The position numbers and the translations under genes are program-made. DNA of 64,000 nucleotides, from positions 62,001 through 126,000 of the forward strand of contig NZ_JBHUGH010000003.1 of assembly GCF_042681825.1 (NCBI RefSeq), given 5' to 3'. Numbering within the stretch: position 1 is the stretch's first letter; each line of letters begins with the position of its first letter. The notes under the pieces are model-generated. The model saw only the letters and a program-made list of their open reading frames with translations. It was not told where the DNA came from and ran no database searches. Shown here in pieces: positions 1 through 8,191 of this stretch. Source of the stretch: Halodurantibacterium flavum. Lineage in GTDB: Bacteria; Pseudomonadota; Alphaproteobacteria; Rhodobacterales; Rhodobacteraceae.

Positions 1-197
1 GCACCGACGGTCAGATCGAGGCAGTTATCGCCGACGTTGGTGGCTTCCTCGGCATCGGCACCCACACCGTTTCGCTCGACTTCCAGGAACTGGAAATCCA
101 CCGTGACGACGGCGGCATGGGCACGGACCTCCGCGTCTACGTCCCGATGACCCGCGAACAGCTGGAAGCAATGCCTGAATACCAAGCTCAGAACTGA
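1..197 (+). CDS. PRC-barrel domain protein, C-terminal part
   Basis: The gene enters from the left edge, reads in frame from base 3 and stops at 195-197, so only the last 64 residues are visible. They contain the pattern of a PRC-barrel C-terminus: a GGFLGIGTH segment, an acidic FQELEIHRDDGG stretch and a strand ending LRVYVPMTREQLEAMPEY. Such small PRC-barrel proteins are common in alphaproteobacteria and are often stress-induced or secreted, but no function can be assigned from this fragment. It is followed directly by a strong terminator at 218-248. The start and any signal peptide lie outside the window. Confidence 0.75.
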   Translation, partial: TDGQIEAVIADVGGFLGIGTHTVSLDFQELEIHRDDGGMGTDLRVYVPMTREQLEAMPEYQAQN

Positions 198-217
198 GCT
201 TGAGGTATTGACCCGGA

Positions 218-248
218 AGGCCCGCCAATCTGGCGGGCCTTTTTCTTT
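218..248 (+). terminator. Rho-independent terminator of the PRC-barrel gene
   Basis: A perfect 10-bp stem (AGGCCCGCCA at 218-227 with TGGCGGGCCT at 231-240) closes a 3-nt loop and runs into a T-rich tail at 240-247. It lies 20 bp after the stop codon. Confidence 0.9.
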
Positions 249-279
249 GGGTCGCTTTACCAGGGCAGTCAGAATGGCC

Positions 280-309
280 AAATAAAAACGGCCCCCGAAG
301 GGGCCGTTT
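280..309 (-). terminator. Rho-independent terminator of csbD
   Basis: A perfect 10-bp stem (286-295 with 300-309) closes what reads as a UUCG tetraloop on the minus strand. The stem continues into TTTTTATTT on that strand. It lies just beyond the csbD stop codon. Confidence 0.9.
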
Positions 310-328
310 CAAATAGAGGAAAGATGGA

Positions 329-523
329 TCAGCGGCTCGCCCAGTCATCGACCTGACGCTCGGCCTCATCCTTGGCGATTCCATATTTCTCCTGGATCTT
401 GCCGACGAGCTGGTCGCGCTTGCCGTCGATCCGGTCGAGATCGTCGTCGGTCAGGTCGCCCCACTTTTCCTTGGCGCTGCCGCGAAACTGCTTCCACTTA
501 CCTTCGATCTGGTCCCAGTTCAT
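329..523 (-). CDS. CsbD family general stress protein
   Basis: A 64-residue, highly charged protein with the family signature: an N-terminal MNWDQIEGKWKQFRG, a central W-G-D-L-T-DDD segment and a helix ending in DEAERQVDDW. CsbD-like proteins are small hydrophilic stress proteins of unknown biochemical role, often under a general stress sigma factor. On the minus strand a GGAAC-N17-CGTT promoter (559-584) lies 36 bp upstream, and a GGAGA ribosome site precedes the ATG. The gene is divergent from the DUF883 gene and has its own terminator, so it is monocistronic. Confidence 0.93.
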   Translation of the reverse strand: MNWDQIEGKWKQFRGSAKEKWGDLTDDDLDRIDGKRDQLVGKIQEKYGIAKDEAERQVDDWASR

Positions 524-558
524 CTTGGGTCTCCTTCAGTTGGATTCATCATCAAGGC

Positions 559-584
559 AACGCGGGCCTTGAGGCAGCGGTTCC
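559..584 (-). promoter_or_regulatory. EcfG-type stress promoter of csbD
   Basis: On the minus strand GGAAC (584-580) and CGTT (562-559) are separated by 17 nt. This matches the alphaproteobacterial EcfG consensus GGAAC-N16/17-CGTT exactly. The -10 element is 36 bp before the csbD start codon. The sigma factor itself is encoded at 39601-40170. Confidence 0.75.
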
Positions 585-625
585 GCTGAAAGGAACGGCC
601 TGACAAAGGAAAACACGCGGCCTGA

Positions 626-650
626 GGAACCTCGGGGGAAGGGCTGCGTT
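626..650 (+). promoter_or_regulatory. EcfG-type stress promoter of the DUF883 gene
   Basis: GGAAC at 626-630 and CGTT at 647-650 are separated by 16 nt, a full match to the EcfG consensus. The site is 35 bp before the start codon at 685 and diverges from the csbD promoter. Confidence 0.78.
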
Positions 651-684
651 TGAACACGAGACATCACATATGAGGGAGACAGCC

Positions 685-990
685 ATGTCCCGCAACGAAC
701 CCACCACCGAGGATCTTTCGCGCCAGATGGACGTGCTGCGTGCCGATCTGGCCCGGATCACCGAAACCATGACCGAGATGGGCCGCGCCCAGGGCCGCGC
801 GCTGGCAGACGACCTGCGCGGCCGCGCGGAACGTGCAAAGGCGGAAGGTGAGCGTCAGGCCGAATATCTTCAGCATCGCGCGGAAGAAATGGTCGATGAA
901 GCCGCCGAGATGGTGCGCCGCCAGCCGGCCATGGCGCTGGGTGTCGCCGCCGGGCTCGGCTTTCTGCTGGGCCTGATTTCCCGGAAATAA
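685..990 (+). CDS. DUF883 (ElaB/YqjD-type) membrane-anchored protein
   Basis: The start is taken at 685, with an AGGGAG ribosome site 8 nt upstream; an in-frame ATG at 670 lacks one. The 101-residue product has a long charged amphipathic helix (residues 10-75, rich in RADL, RAE and EGERQ heptads). A single C-terminal membrane segment follows (MALGVAAGLGFLLGLI), ending in SRK. This is the layout of ElaB/YqjD proteins, inner-membrane tail-anchored proteins linked in E. coli to stationary phase and ribosome association. The gene is 3 nt from the next one and has an EcfG-type promoter. The biochemical role is unknown. Confidence 0.88.
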   Translation: MSRNEPTTEDLSRQMDVLRADLARITETMTEMGRAQGRALADDLRGRAERAKAEGERQAEYLQHRAEEMVDEAAEMVRRQPAMALGVAAGLGFLLGLISRK

Positions 991-993
991 GGC

Positions 994-1386
994 ATGATGA
1001 TCCCCTCACCGCAGCTGATAAAGGACCGCGCCGCGCGGACCGCCAAGCAGATATTCCTTTCGGTCATGGGGGCCCTCATGGCCCTTGTCGGCCTTGGCTT
1101 TCTCATTTCCGCGCTCTGGATTTACCTCGCCCGGCTGGAAGGGAGCCTTTTCGCCTCTCTTGCGGTGGGGGTGATCTTTGTCCTGCTGGCCGGGATACTG
1201 TTCCTTCTCGGCAAACTGGCCGGGCGCCCGCCACGGGTTCGGGCGACGCCGCGCGGAAACGCCTATTACGATCCGCGCGTCGGCGCCGATCCGTACGCGC
1301 CGCCCCGTGGCGAATATCCGCCCCTGCTCGAGGCGTTCATATTCGGCCTGAACACCGCGTCCCGGATGCGGCGGCGGCGGCGCTGA
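994..1386 (+). CDS. Holin-superfamily-III-like (YqjE-type) membrane protein
   Basis: A 130-residue protein with two adjacent membrane helices (about residues 22-46 and 50-73), a basic N-terminus and an Arg-rich C-terminus. Its position right after a DUF883 gene, as in yqjD-yqjE of enterobacteria, suggests the Phage_holin_3_6/YqjE group. The holin name is only a family label: no endolysin or phage gene is nearby. It is probably co-transcribed from the EcfG-type promoter and ends at the terminator at 1408-1434. The C-terminal tail (PPRVRATPRGN to the end) looks disordered and cytoplasmic. Confidence 0.75.
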   Translation: MMIPSPQLIKDRAARTAKQIFLSVMGALMALVGLGFLISALWIYLARLEGSLFASLAVGVIFVLLAGILFLLGKLAGRPPRVRATPRGNAYYDPRVGADPYAPPRGEYPPLLEAFIFGLNTASRMRRRRR

Positions 1387-1407
1387 AACTGTTAAACGTG
1401 AATTGAG

Positions 1408-1434
1408 ACCGGCCGATCATCGGCCGGTTTTTTA
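1408..1434 (+). terminator. Rho-independent terminator
   Basis: ACCGGCCG (1408-1415) pairs with CGGCCGGT (1421-1428) around a short loop and is followed by six T. It ends the DUF883/holin-like operon. Confidence 0.88.
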
Positions 1435-1457
1435 TACCGGCCCCAAATAAGACGCGC

Positions 1458-1482
1458 GGAACTTCTGGAACCTGCACAGGTT
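1458..1482 (+). promoter_or_regulatory. EcfG-type promoter of the first DUF1328 gene
   Basis: GGAAC (1458-1462), 16 nt, then GGTT (1479-1482). This matches the EcfG pattern except for G in place of C at the first -10 base. The -10 is 50 bp before the start codon at 1533, almost the same distance as in the paralogous gene at 37943. Confidence 0.6.
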
Positions 1483-1532
1483 GATTTTCAAATGCGACCC
1501 GGTTCGCACCTGAAATCACGAAAGGAAACCAG

Positions 1533-1697
1533 ATGCTCCAATGGGCAGCCATATTTCTTGTGATCGCGCTGATCGCCGCATTGTTCGGCTTTGGCGGCGT
1601 TGCCGCGGCCTCGGCCAATATCGCGCAGATCCTGTTCTTCGTCTTTCTTGTCCTGTTCGTCATCGCGCTTTTGGCGCGGGCCGTCAGGGGAAGATGA
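1533..1697 (+). CDS. DUF1328 (YtjA-like) small membrane protein, copy 1
   Basis: A 54-residue protein made of two membrane helices joined by a Gly/Ala turn: MLQWAAIFLVIALIAALF, then FGGVAAASANIAQILF and a second helix ending ARAVRGR. These are the hallmarks of DUF1328. An AAGGAA ribosome site precedes the ATG. A paralogue of 57 residues lies at 37943-38116. DUF1328 proteins have no known biochemical function but are commonly stress-induced. An EcfG-like promoter lies upstream, and the tRNA-Ala gene follows on the opposite strand. Confidence 0.88.
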   Translation: MLQWAAIFLVIALIAALFGFGGVAAASANIAQILFFVFLVLFVIALLARAVRGR

Positions 1698-1710
1698 AAA
1701 CGGGCTGAGA

Positions 1711-1786
<76 letters not shown>

Positions 1787-1852
1787 CACGACGGATCTCT
1801 GCCTCGCGGCAGCGGAGGAGTCAAGGCCCCCGCTGCCGCGTCATTTCAGGGG

Positions 1853-4693
1853 TCATTCTGCCGCTGCGGCGTATTCCTCCATCGGCGGGCAGGTGCAGAT
1901 CAGGTTGCGGTCGCCATGGGCATTGTCGACCCGGCCGACCGGCGGCCAGTATTTGTCCACGCGGAACGCCCCCGGTGGGAAACATCCCTGTTCGCGGCAG
2001 TAAGGCCTGTCCCAGTCCGCCACAAGATCCTGAACCGTGTGCGGCGCGTGTTTCAGCGGGTTGTTCGCCGCATCGATCCGCCCGGCCTCGACATCGGCGA
2101 TTTCCTCGCGGATGGAAAGAAGCGCGGTGACGAAACGGTCGAGTTCGGCCTTCGTTTCCGACTCGGTCGGTTCAACCATCAGGGTTCCGGCCACGGGCCA
2201 GCTCATGGTCGGGGCGTGAAAGCCATTATCGATCAGCCGCTTGGCGATGTCGTCCACGGTGATGCCGGCTGCGGCGAACGGGCGCGTATCAAGAATGCAC
2301 TCATGCGCCACACGCCCCTGCTTACCGCGGAAGAGGACGTCATATGCCCCCTCCAGCTGCCGGGCGATGTAGTTGGCATTCAGGATCGCGACCTTGGTCG
2401 CCTGTGTCAGCCCCGCCCCGCCCATCATCAGGCAATACGCCCAGGAGATCAGCAGGATCGACGCCGATCCGTAGGGCGCCGCACTTACCGGCCCCTCGGC
2501 GGCCGGGGCCATGGGGTGGCCCGGCAGGTAGGGCGCAAGATGCGCCTTGACCCCGATGGGCCCCATTCCCGGCCCGCCCCCGCCATGGGGAATGGCAAAG
2601 GTCTTGTGCAGGTTCAGGTGGCTTACATCCGCGCCAATGTCGCCGGGGCGCGACAGACCGACCATGGCATTCATGTTCGCGCCGTCCAGATAGACCTGTC
2701 CGCCGAACTGATGGGTGATGCGGCAGACCTCGCTCACCGTTTCCTCGAACACCCCATGGGTCGAGGGATAGGTGATCATGCAGGCAGCAAGCCTGTCCCC
2801 CGCCGCCTCGGCCCGCGCGCGGAAATCCACAAGATCGATGTCGCCGTTCGCGGCGGATTTCACGGGCACGACCTTCATGCCGCACATCTGTGCGCTGGCG
2901 GGGTTCGTCCCATGCGCGGAAACCGGGATGAGACAGATGTCGCGCTGATCGTCGCCCCGCGACCGATGCCAGGCACGGATCGTCAGAAGCCCCGCATATT
3001 CCCCTTGGGCGCCGGAATTGGGCTGCATGGAAAACGCGTCATAGCCCGTAATTTCGCACAGACGCGCGGACAGATCGGCGATCACCTCGGCATAGCCCGC
3101 CACCTGATCCGCAGGGGCAAAGGGATGAAGTGTCGAGAACTCCGGCCAGGTGATCGGCATCATCTCGGCGGCGGCGTTCAGCTTCATCGTGCAGGACCCG
3201 AGCGGGATCATCGCCCGGTCAAGCGCCAGATCGCGGTCGGACAGGCGGCGCATGTAGCGCATCATCTCGGATTCCGCGCGGTTCATGTGGAAAACCGGAT
3301 GCGTCAGGTAATCGCTGTCGCGGATCAGGGCATCGGGAAAAGCCGCATCGACCGTTTCCGGCGCAGGTTCCGAGATGCCGAAGGCCGAAAGAACCCGCGC
3401 GATGACGTCCGCATCGGTGGTTTCGTCCAGCGAGATGCCGACCCGATCCCGCCCGACCCGACGCAGGTTGATCCCGCGTTGTTCGGCGGCGGCAAGAATG
3501 CCGGCCTGCCCCACGCCGACCCGGACGGTGATCGTATCGAAAAACGCCGCGGGCTCGACCTCCGCGCCCGCTTCTCGCAGCGCAGCGGCAAGCCGGGCGG
3601 TGTTGAAATGCACCCGCTCGGCGATCGCGCGCAGCCCCTTCGGGCCGTGAAAGACCGCGTAAAACGAGGCCATGACCGCCAGCAGCGCCTGCGCAGTGCA
3701 GACATTCGATGTCGCTTTTTCACGCCGGATGTGCTGTTCCCGGGTCTGGAGGGCCAGGCGATAGGCACGCTCGCCCCGTGCATCGACCGAAACCCCCACG
3801 ATCCGGCCCGGCATCGCGCGCTTCATCTCGTCCCGGCAGGACATGAAGGCCGCATGGGGGCCGCCAAACCCGAGCGGCACGCCAAAGCGCTGGCTGGACC
3901 CCACGGCGATATCGGCCCCCATCGCGCCCGGCTCGCGCAGCATGGTCAGGGCAAGGAGGTCGGTCGCCATGACCGCGATCGCCTGCGCCTGATGCAGCGC
4001 GCCGATGGTATCGCTGAAATCCCGCAGATGGCCATGCGTGCCGGGATACTGAAAGATCGCGCCGAAGACCTGGGCGGGCACCAGCGCCTCGGGCGCGCCG
4101 ACGATGATCTCGATCCCCAGGGGTTCGGCGCGGGTCTGCATCACCGCGATGTTCTGCGGGTGGCAGTTTTCATCGACAAAGAAAGCGCCGGCCTTCGATT
4201 TCGCGACACGCTGCGCCATGACCATCGCCTCGGCGCAGGCTGTCGCTTCGTCCAGCAGCGACGCGTTGGCGACCGGCAGTCCCGTCAGATCCGCGACCAT
4301 GGTCTGATAGTTCAGCAGCGCCTCCAGCCGCCCCTGAGCGATCTCGGGCTGATAGGGAGTATAGGCCGTGTACCAGGCAGGGTTTTCCAGGATGTTGCGC
4401 TGGATGGCAGGCGGCGTGACCGTGCCGTAATAACCCTGCCCAATCAGACTGGTCATCACGCGGTTCCTGCCCGCGACCGAACGCATCCGCGCGAGCAGTT
4501 CGTGTTCCGCGAGCGGCGCCCAGTCCAGCGGGCGCGCCTGCCGGATCGTATCGGGCACCGTCTGGTCGATCAGTGCATCGAGACTGTCCACACCCAGCGT
4601 CGCGAGCATTTCTTCCATCTCGGCGGGCGAGGGGCCGATATGGCGGCGGTTGGCAAAGTCATAGGGGTCGTAGGCGACGGGGGTATAGGCCAT
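1853..4693 (-). CDS. gcvP: Glycine dehydrogenase (decarboxylating), P-protein
   Basis: A 946-residue, single-chain P-protein of normal length, holding both halves that some bacteria split into GcvPA and GcvPB. It decarboxylates glycine with PLP and transfers aminomethyl to the lipoyl arm of GcvH. The C-terminal half carries the PLP site HLNLHKTF (Lys697), followed by the glycine-rich GGGGPGMGPIGV loop. The N-terminal half contains SLLDEATACAEAM and GAMGADIAVGSSQRFG. It is the last gene of gcvT-gcvH-gcvP and starts 8 nt after the gcvH stop, so it is controlled by the glycine riboswitch at 6254-6404. Confidence 0.98.
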   Translation of the reverse strand: MAYTPVAYDPYDFANRRHIGPSPAEMEEMLATLGVDSLDALIDQTVPDTIRQARPLDWAPLAEHELLARMRSVAGRNRVMTSLIGQGYYGTVTPPAIQRNILENPAWYTAYTPYQPEIAQGRLEALLNYQTMVADLTGLPVANASLLDEATACAEAMVMAQRVAKSKAGAFFVDENCHPQNIAVMQTRAEPLGIEIIVGAPEALVPAQVFGAIFQYPGTHGHLRDFSDTIGALHQAQAIAVMATDLLALTMLREPGAMGADIAVGSSQRFGVPLGFGGPHAAFMSCRDEMKRAMPGRIVGVSVDARGERAYRLALQTREQHIRREKATSNVCTAQALLAVMASFYAVFHGPKGLRAIAERVHFNTARLAAALREAGAEVEPAAFFDTITVRVGVGQAGILAAAEQRGINLRRVGRDRVGISLDETTDADVIARVLSAFGISEPAPETVDAAFPDALIRDSDYLTHPVFHMNRAESEMMRYMRRLSDRDLALDRAMIPLGSCTMKLNAAAEMMPITWPEFSTLHPFAPADQVAGYAEVIADLSARLCEITGYDAFSMQPNSGAQGEYAGLLTIRAWHRSRGDDQRDICLIPVSAHGTNPASAQMCGMKVVPVKSAANGDIDLVDFRARAEAAGDRLAACMITYPSTHGVFEETVSEVCRITHQFGGQVYLDGANMNAMVGLSRPGDIGADVSHLNLHKTFAIPHGGGGPGMGPIGVKAHLAPYLPGHPMAPAAEGPVSAAPYGSASILLISWAYCLMMGGAGLTQATKVAILNANYIARQLEGAYDVLFRGKQGRVAHECILDTRPFAAAGITVDDIAKRLIDNGFHAPTMSWPVAGTLMVEPTESETKAELDRFVTALLSIREEIADVEAGRIDAANNPLKHAPHTVQDLVADWDRPYCREQGCFPPGAFRVDKYWPPVGRVDNAHGDRNLICTCPPMEEYAAAAE

Positions 4694-4701
4694 GATCGTC
4701 C

Positions 4702-5061
4702 TCAGCCGATGTAGTCGTTGTATTCGTCCTCGGTCATGAAATCGTCGAGCACGCCAAGGTCATCGAGCCGCATCTTGAAGAACCATGCGTCGCCGGTCGG
4801 ATCGTCATTCACAAGGCCGGGGTTCTTTTCGAGCGCGTCGTTCACCTCGACGATTTCACCGTCCACGGGGGCAAGGATGTCCGAGGCCGCCTTGACGCTT
4901 TCGATCACGACGACTTCATCGCCGCGGGCGACCACGGTCTCGATCTCGGGCAGTTCGACGAAAACCACATCGCCCAGCTGGGTCGCCGCATGTTCGGTGA
5001 TGCCCACGACGACAAGATCGCCCTCGACGCGCAGCCATTCGTGTTCTTCGGTGTATTTCAT
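4702..5061 (-). CDS. gcvH: Glycine cleavage system H protein
   Basis: A 119-residue lipoyl carrier of normal length. The lipoylation site is Lys57 in ESVKAASD, within the beta-hairpin fold that follows the GDVVFVELPE strand. It shuttles the aminomethyl group between P- and T-proteins and the dihydrolipoyl electrons to the L-protein, which is not encoded here. It lies 11 nt downstream of gcvT. Confidence 0.98.
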   Translation of the reverse strand: MKYTEEHEWLRVEGDLVVVGITEHAATQLGDVVFVELPEIETVVARGDEVVVIESVKAASDILAPVDGEIVEVNDALEKNPGLVNDDPTGDAWFFKMRLDDLGVLDDFMTEDEYNDYIG

Positions 5062-5072
5062 CTGAATCCTCG

Positions 5073-6176
5073 TCAGCGTTTGTAGGTTGATGGACGGAAA
5101 GGCAGGGGTGCGACCCGGACGGCCATGCGCTTGCCCCGCACCTCTCCCCAGAGTTTCGTGCCGATCGGCGCCACGTCAACCGTGACATATCCCATGGCGA
5201 GGGGGGCGTTCAGGCTGGGCCCGAAACCGCCCGAGGTGACGGCACCGACGGGCTCTGCGCCATCGGCCGATGCAAAGAGCGGGGTGCCCTCGCGCATGGG
5301 CGCGCGGCCCTCGGGCAAAAGCCCGACCCGAAGGCGATGCGGTCCGGTATCGAGTTCCGCCAGGACATGTTCCGCGCCGGGAAAGCCGCCGGCCCTGGCA
5401 CCGCCTGCGCGCCGCACCTTCTGGATGGCCCAGCCAAGTCCGGCCTCGGCGGGCGTCGTTCCTTCGTCGATATCGTGGCCATAGAGGCAAAGCCCCGCCT
5501 CCAGCCGCAGGCTGTCCCGCGCGCCCAGCCCGACGGGGCGCACCGCCTCATCCGCGATCAGCGCCCGCGCAAAAGCTTCGGCCTGGGTCTCGGGGACCGA
5601 GATTTCATATCCGTCCTCACCGCTATAACCCGAACGCGAGACCCAAAGCTCCGCCCCGTTCCAGCGAAGGGTCGCAACATCCATGAACCGCATCGCCGCC
5701 ACGCCCGGCAGCAGCGCCTCGAGCACCTGCTCTGCCTTTGGCCCTTGCAGTGCCAGCAACGCGCGGTTCGACAGTTCCTCGACCGCCGTGCCGAAATGGG
5801 CGCGGAGATGCGCCAGATCCTGCGCCTTGCGGGCCGCGTTCACGACCAGGAACAGATGATCGCCCCGGTTGGCGACCATCAGATCGTCCAGAATCCCGCC
5901 GGCCTCATTCGTGAAAAGCGCATAACGCTGCCGCCCCTCGGGCAATCCCGCGATATCGACCGGCACAAGACGCTCCAGTGCCTCGGGGGGACTGCGCAGG
6001 ATGATCTGCCCCATATGGCTGACGTCGAAAAGCCCTGCGCTGGCGCGTGTGTGCAGATGCTCCTTCATCACGCCGTCGGGATACTGCACCGGCATCTCGT
6101 AGCCGGCAAAGGGCACCATCCGCGCGCCCAGTTCGCGGTGCAGGTCATGTAGAACCGTGCGTTTCAGGTCGGCCAT
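5073..6176 (-). CDS. gcvT: Glycine cleavage system T protein (aminomethyltransferase)
   Basis: The start is placed at 6176, where a GGGAGGGG ribosome site precedes ATG and the protein begins MADLKRTVLHDLH. This gives 367 residues. An upstream in-frame ATG would run into the riboswitch expression platform. Family features include FDVSHMGQI near the N-terminus, the GYSGEDGYEI segment that binds tetrahydrofolate, LGARDSLRLEAGLCLYG, and a C-terminal barrel with TSGGFGPSL and GYV. It releases ammonia and forms methylene-THF. It is the first gene after the glycine riboswitch. Confidence 0.97.
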   Translation of the reverse strand: MADLKRTVLHDLHRELGARMVPFAGYEMPVQYPDGVMKEHLHTRASAGLFDVSHMGQIILRSPPEALERLVPVDIAGLPEGRQRYALFTNEAGGILDDLMVANRGDHLFLVVNAARKAQDLAHLRAHFGTAVEELSNRALLALQGPKAEQVLEALLPGVAAMRFMDVATLRWNGAELWVSRSGYSGEDGYEISVPETQAEAFARALIADEAVRPVGLGARDSLRLEAGLCLYGHDIDEGTTPAEAGLGWAIQKVRRAGGARAGGFPGAEHVLAELDTGPHRLRVGLLPEGRAPMREGTPLFASADGAEPVGAVTSGGFGPSLNAPLAMGYVTVDVAPIGTKLWGEVRGKRMAVRVAPLPFRPSTYKR

Positions 6177-6253
6177 GCCGCCCCTCCCTGTGTCTCGCCG
6201 GTTCGATCGTTCCGGCATCGCTCCGGCAGGCAAATGCCCGCCCTGTCCGATGC

Positions 6254-6404
6254 CCCCTCTGTCCCTTCGCCTGAGATCGTTATCCCTTCGGCGGGCGCGG
6301 ATGCGCCTCTCTCCAGAGTCCTTTCGTCAGAAGGGTCCTTTGCGCCTGAGAGTTTACCGGGGCGGTTGCTCCTTCGGCACCGGGCTGGCCCGGATTCTCC
6401 CGAT
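6254..6404 (-). promoter_or_regulatory. Tandem glycine riboswitch upstream of gcvT
   Basis: Read on the minus strand, two aptamers follow each other with a short linker. The first (about 6403-6327) contains GGAGA, GCCGAAGGAGCAA and ACTCTCAGGC followed by AAAGGACC. The second (about 6325-6255) contains GGAGAGAG, GCCGAAGGGATAA and ATCTCAGGCGAAGGGACAG. These are the conserved cores of the glycine (gcvT) riboswitch. In this family glycine binding turns on gcvT operon expression. The expression platform would be in the roughly 75 nt before the gcvT start; no strong terminator hairpin with a T-run is seen there, so translational control is as likely as transcriptional. Confidence 0.95.
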
Positions 6405-6532
6405 CTGACGCAGCCCGGTTAGCAAAGGCGCGGGGGGGCTGGCAAGCGTTTCCTTGCCGACGCAACGGGCGCATCTCATTGACGGGTCGAAAATGGCCCT
6501 AGCTCACATTCCGACAGAAGAAGGAGCAGACC

Positions 6533-6790
6533 ATGAAGACCATCCGCACCCTTGCCCTTGGCGCGCTGATCGCCCTGCCGGGCGCGCTGGCCGCGCAGGA
6601 CCGGCCGCCCGAAAACGCCATGCCCCTGTCAGAGCTTCTGGCGATGATCGAGGATCGCGAGGCGGTCGTCTATTTCGAAGAGGTGGAATGGGACGACGAC
6701 GGCTATTGGGACGTCGAGTTCCATACCGAAACCGGTCGCACGACTATGCGCATCGACCCGGTTTCGGGTGAACCGATGGCGCGGCGCTGA
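6533..6790 (+). CDS. Small secreted PepSY-like protein
   Basis: An 85-residue protein with an AAGGAG ribosome site. It has a signal peptide of about 20 residues (MKTIRTLALGALIALPGALA, cut at AQD). The mature part of about 65 residues has the PepSY-like pattern: a helix (LSELLAMIEDRE) followed by strands with VVYFEEVEWDDDGYWDVEF and a closing MRIDPVSGEPM. It is probably periplasmic. PepSY domains are often linked to protease inhibition or metal/redox sensing, but the role here is unknown. Its stop codon and that of gltX both lie within one 7-bp hairpin at 6784-6801. Confidence 0.8.
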   Translation: MKTIRTLALGALIALPGALAAQDRPPENAMPLSELLAMIEDREAVVYFEEVEWDDDGYWDVEFHTETGRTTMRIDPVSGEPMARR

Positions 6791-6794
6791 CGGC

Positions 6795-8114
6795 TCAGCG
6801 CGCGCGAACGACCTCCAGCAGGGGCATGAGATCGGCCATGTCCGGCCCGTGCCCCTGCCCCGTCAGCGCCTTGCGCAACGGCATGAAAAGCGCCTTGCCC
6901 TTGCGCCCGGTGGCTTCCTTGACCTGCGCTGTCCAGGCGGCCCAGGTGTCATCGGCAAAGGGAGGCGGCGGCAGCAAGGCCAGCGCCTCGCGCACGAAAT
7001 CGGCGTCCTCGGCGTCGATCACCGGTTCCGCGCCGTGCTGGCAGAGCGTCCACCAGCCCTCCAGATCGGACAGAACGGTGATGTTGTCCTTCGCGACCCG
7101 CCAGAACCGTTCGGCCTTGTCCGCCGGGACTCCGATTGCCGCGATCCGGTCGCGCACCGCCTCGAATGGCAGGCCCTGCACATATTTCGCCGTAAGCGGA
7201 TAAAGATCGTCCGGGTCGAACTTGGTCGGCGCCGCGCCGAACTGCGACAGGTCGAACCCTTCCGCGATCTCATCGAGCGAGGTCCGCAATTCGACCGGCT
7301 GCGACGAGCCGAGCCGCGCCATCAGCGACAGGAGCGCCGCAGGCTCAACCCCCTTTTCCCGCAGGTCGCGCAGGGCAAGCGTGCCCAGCCGCTTGGACAG
7401 CGCCTCACCCTGGGCGCCGGTCAGCAGGCTGTGATGGGCAAAGGACGGCGGCGTGCCCCCCAGCGCCTCGATGATCTGGATCTGTGTCGCGGTGTTCGTC
7501 ACGTGGTCCGAACCACGCACGATATGCGTCACACCCATTTCCACGTCATCGACGACCGAGGCGAGCGTATAAAGCACCTGCCCGTCAGCGCGGATCAGCA
7601 CCGGGTCCGAAACGCTGGCCGCGTCGATCGAGATGTCGCCCAGAATGCCGTCGGCCCATTCGATCCGCTGCTGATCCAGCAGGAAACGCCAGTAGCCGGG
7701 CGTCTCGGCCCGTTTGGCGGCCTTTTGCTCTTCGCTCAGCGACAGCGCGGCCCGGTCATAGACGGGCGGCTTGCCCATGTTCAGCTGTTTCTTGCGCTTG
7801 AGGTCCAGCTCCACCGGCGTCTCGAAGCACTCATAGAACCGGCCCATGTCGCGCAGACGCTGGGCGGCGGCCTCATAGCGGTCTAGCCGGTCCGACTGCC
7901 GCTCGATCCGGTCCCAGGTCAGGCCCAGCCATTCCAGATCGCGCTGGATCCCGTCCGCATATTCCTGTTTCGAGCGTTCCGCATCGGTATCGTCGAGCCG
8001 CAGGATGAACTGCCCGCCGGTCTTGCGCGCGATCAGATAGTTGAAAAGCGCCGTGCGCAGGTTGCCGACATGCAGCCAACCGGTGGGCGAAGGGGCAAAG
8101 CGAGTGGTGGTCAT
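6795..8114 (-). CDS. gltX: Glutamyl-tRNA synthetase (GltX family, short form)
   Basis: A 439-residue class I aminoacyl-tRNA synthetase. The HIGH motif appears as HVGN in RFAPSPTGWLHVGN, and the KMSKS motif as LSKRLG. The Rossmann core (LRLDDTDAERS, VLIRADGQVLYTLASVVDD, RGSDHVTNTATQ) is intact, followed by an anticodon-binding alpha-helical cage. Alphaproteobacteria usually have two GltX copies, one of them able to load tRNA-Gln for the amidotransferase route. At about 440 residues this is the shorter type, but which tRNA it favours cannot be read from sequence alone. It is monocistronic, convergent with the PepSY gene. Confidence 0.95.
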   Translation of the reverse strand: MTTTRFAPSPTGWLHVGNLRTALFNYLIARKTGGQFILRLDDTDAERSKQEYADGIQRDLEWLGLTWDRIERQSDRLDRYEAAAQRLRDMGRFYECFETPVELDLKRKKQLNMGKPPVYDRAALSLSEEQKAAKRAETPGYWRFLLDQQRIEWADGILGDISIDAASVSDPVLIRADGQVLYTLASVVDDVEMGVTHIVRGSDHVTNTATQIQIIEALGGTPPSFAHHSLLTGAQGEALSKRLGTLALRDLREKGVEPAALLSLMARLGSSQPVELRTSLDEIAEGFDLSQFGAAPTKFDPDDLYPLTAKYVQGLPFEAVRDRIAAIGVPADKAERFWRVAKDNITVLSDLEGWWTLCQHGAEPVIDAEDADFVREALALLPPPPFADDTWAAWTAQVKEATGRKGKALFMPLRKALTGQGHGPDMADLMPLLEVVRAR

Positions 8115-8191
8115 GGGCGGAACTCCTGTTCCCGTCCCTCTTTCACAGACGGGTCGTTTTGTCCATATGATGACCCTTGGAGGAACCGAAC

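Noticed and set aside
994..1386. Phage holin indicating a prophage
   Set aside because: No endolysin, capsid, integrase or other phage gene is present. The gene pairs with DUF883 as in the yqjDE arrangement.
1916..4714. A 932-codon plus-strand frame opposite gcvP
   Set aside because: Same cause: antisense of a highly conserved gene, with low-complexity Arg/His/Gly content.
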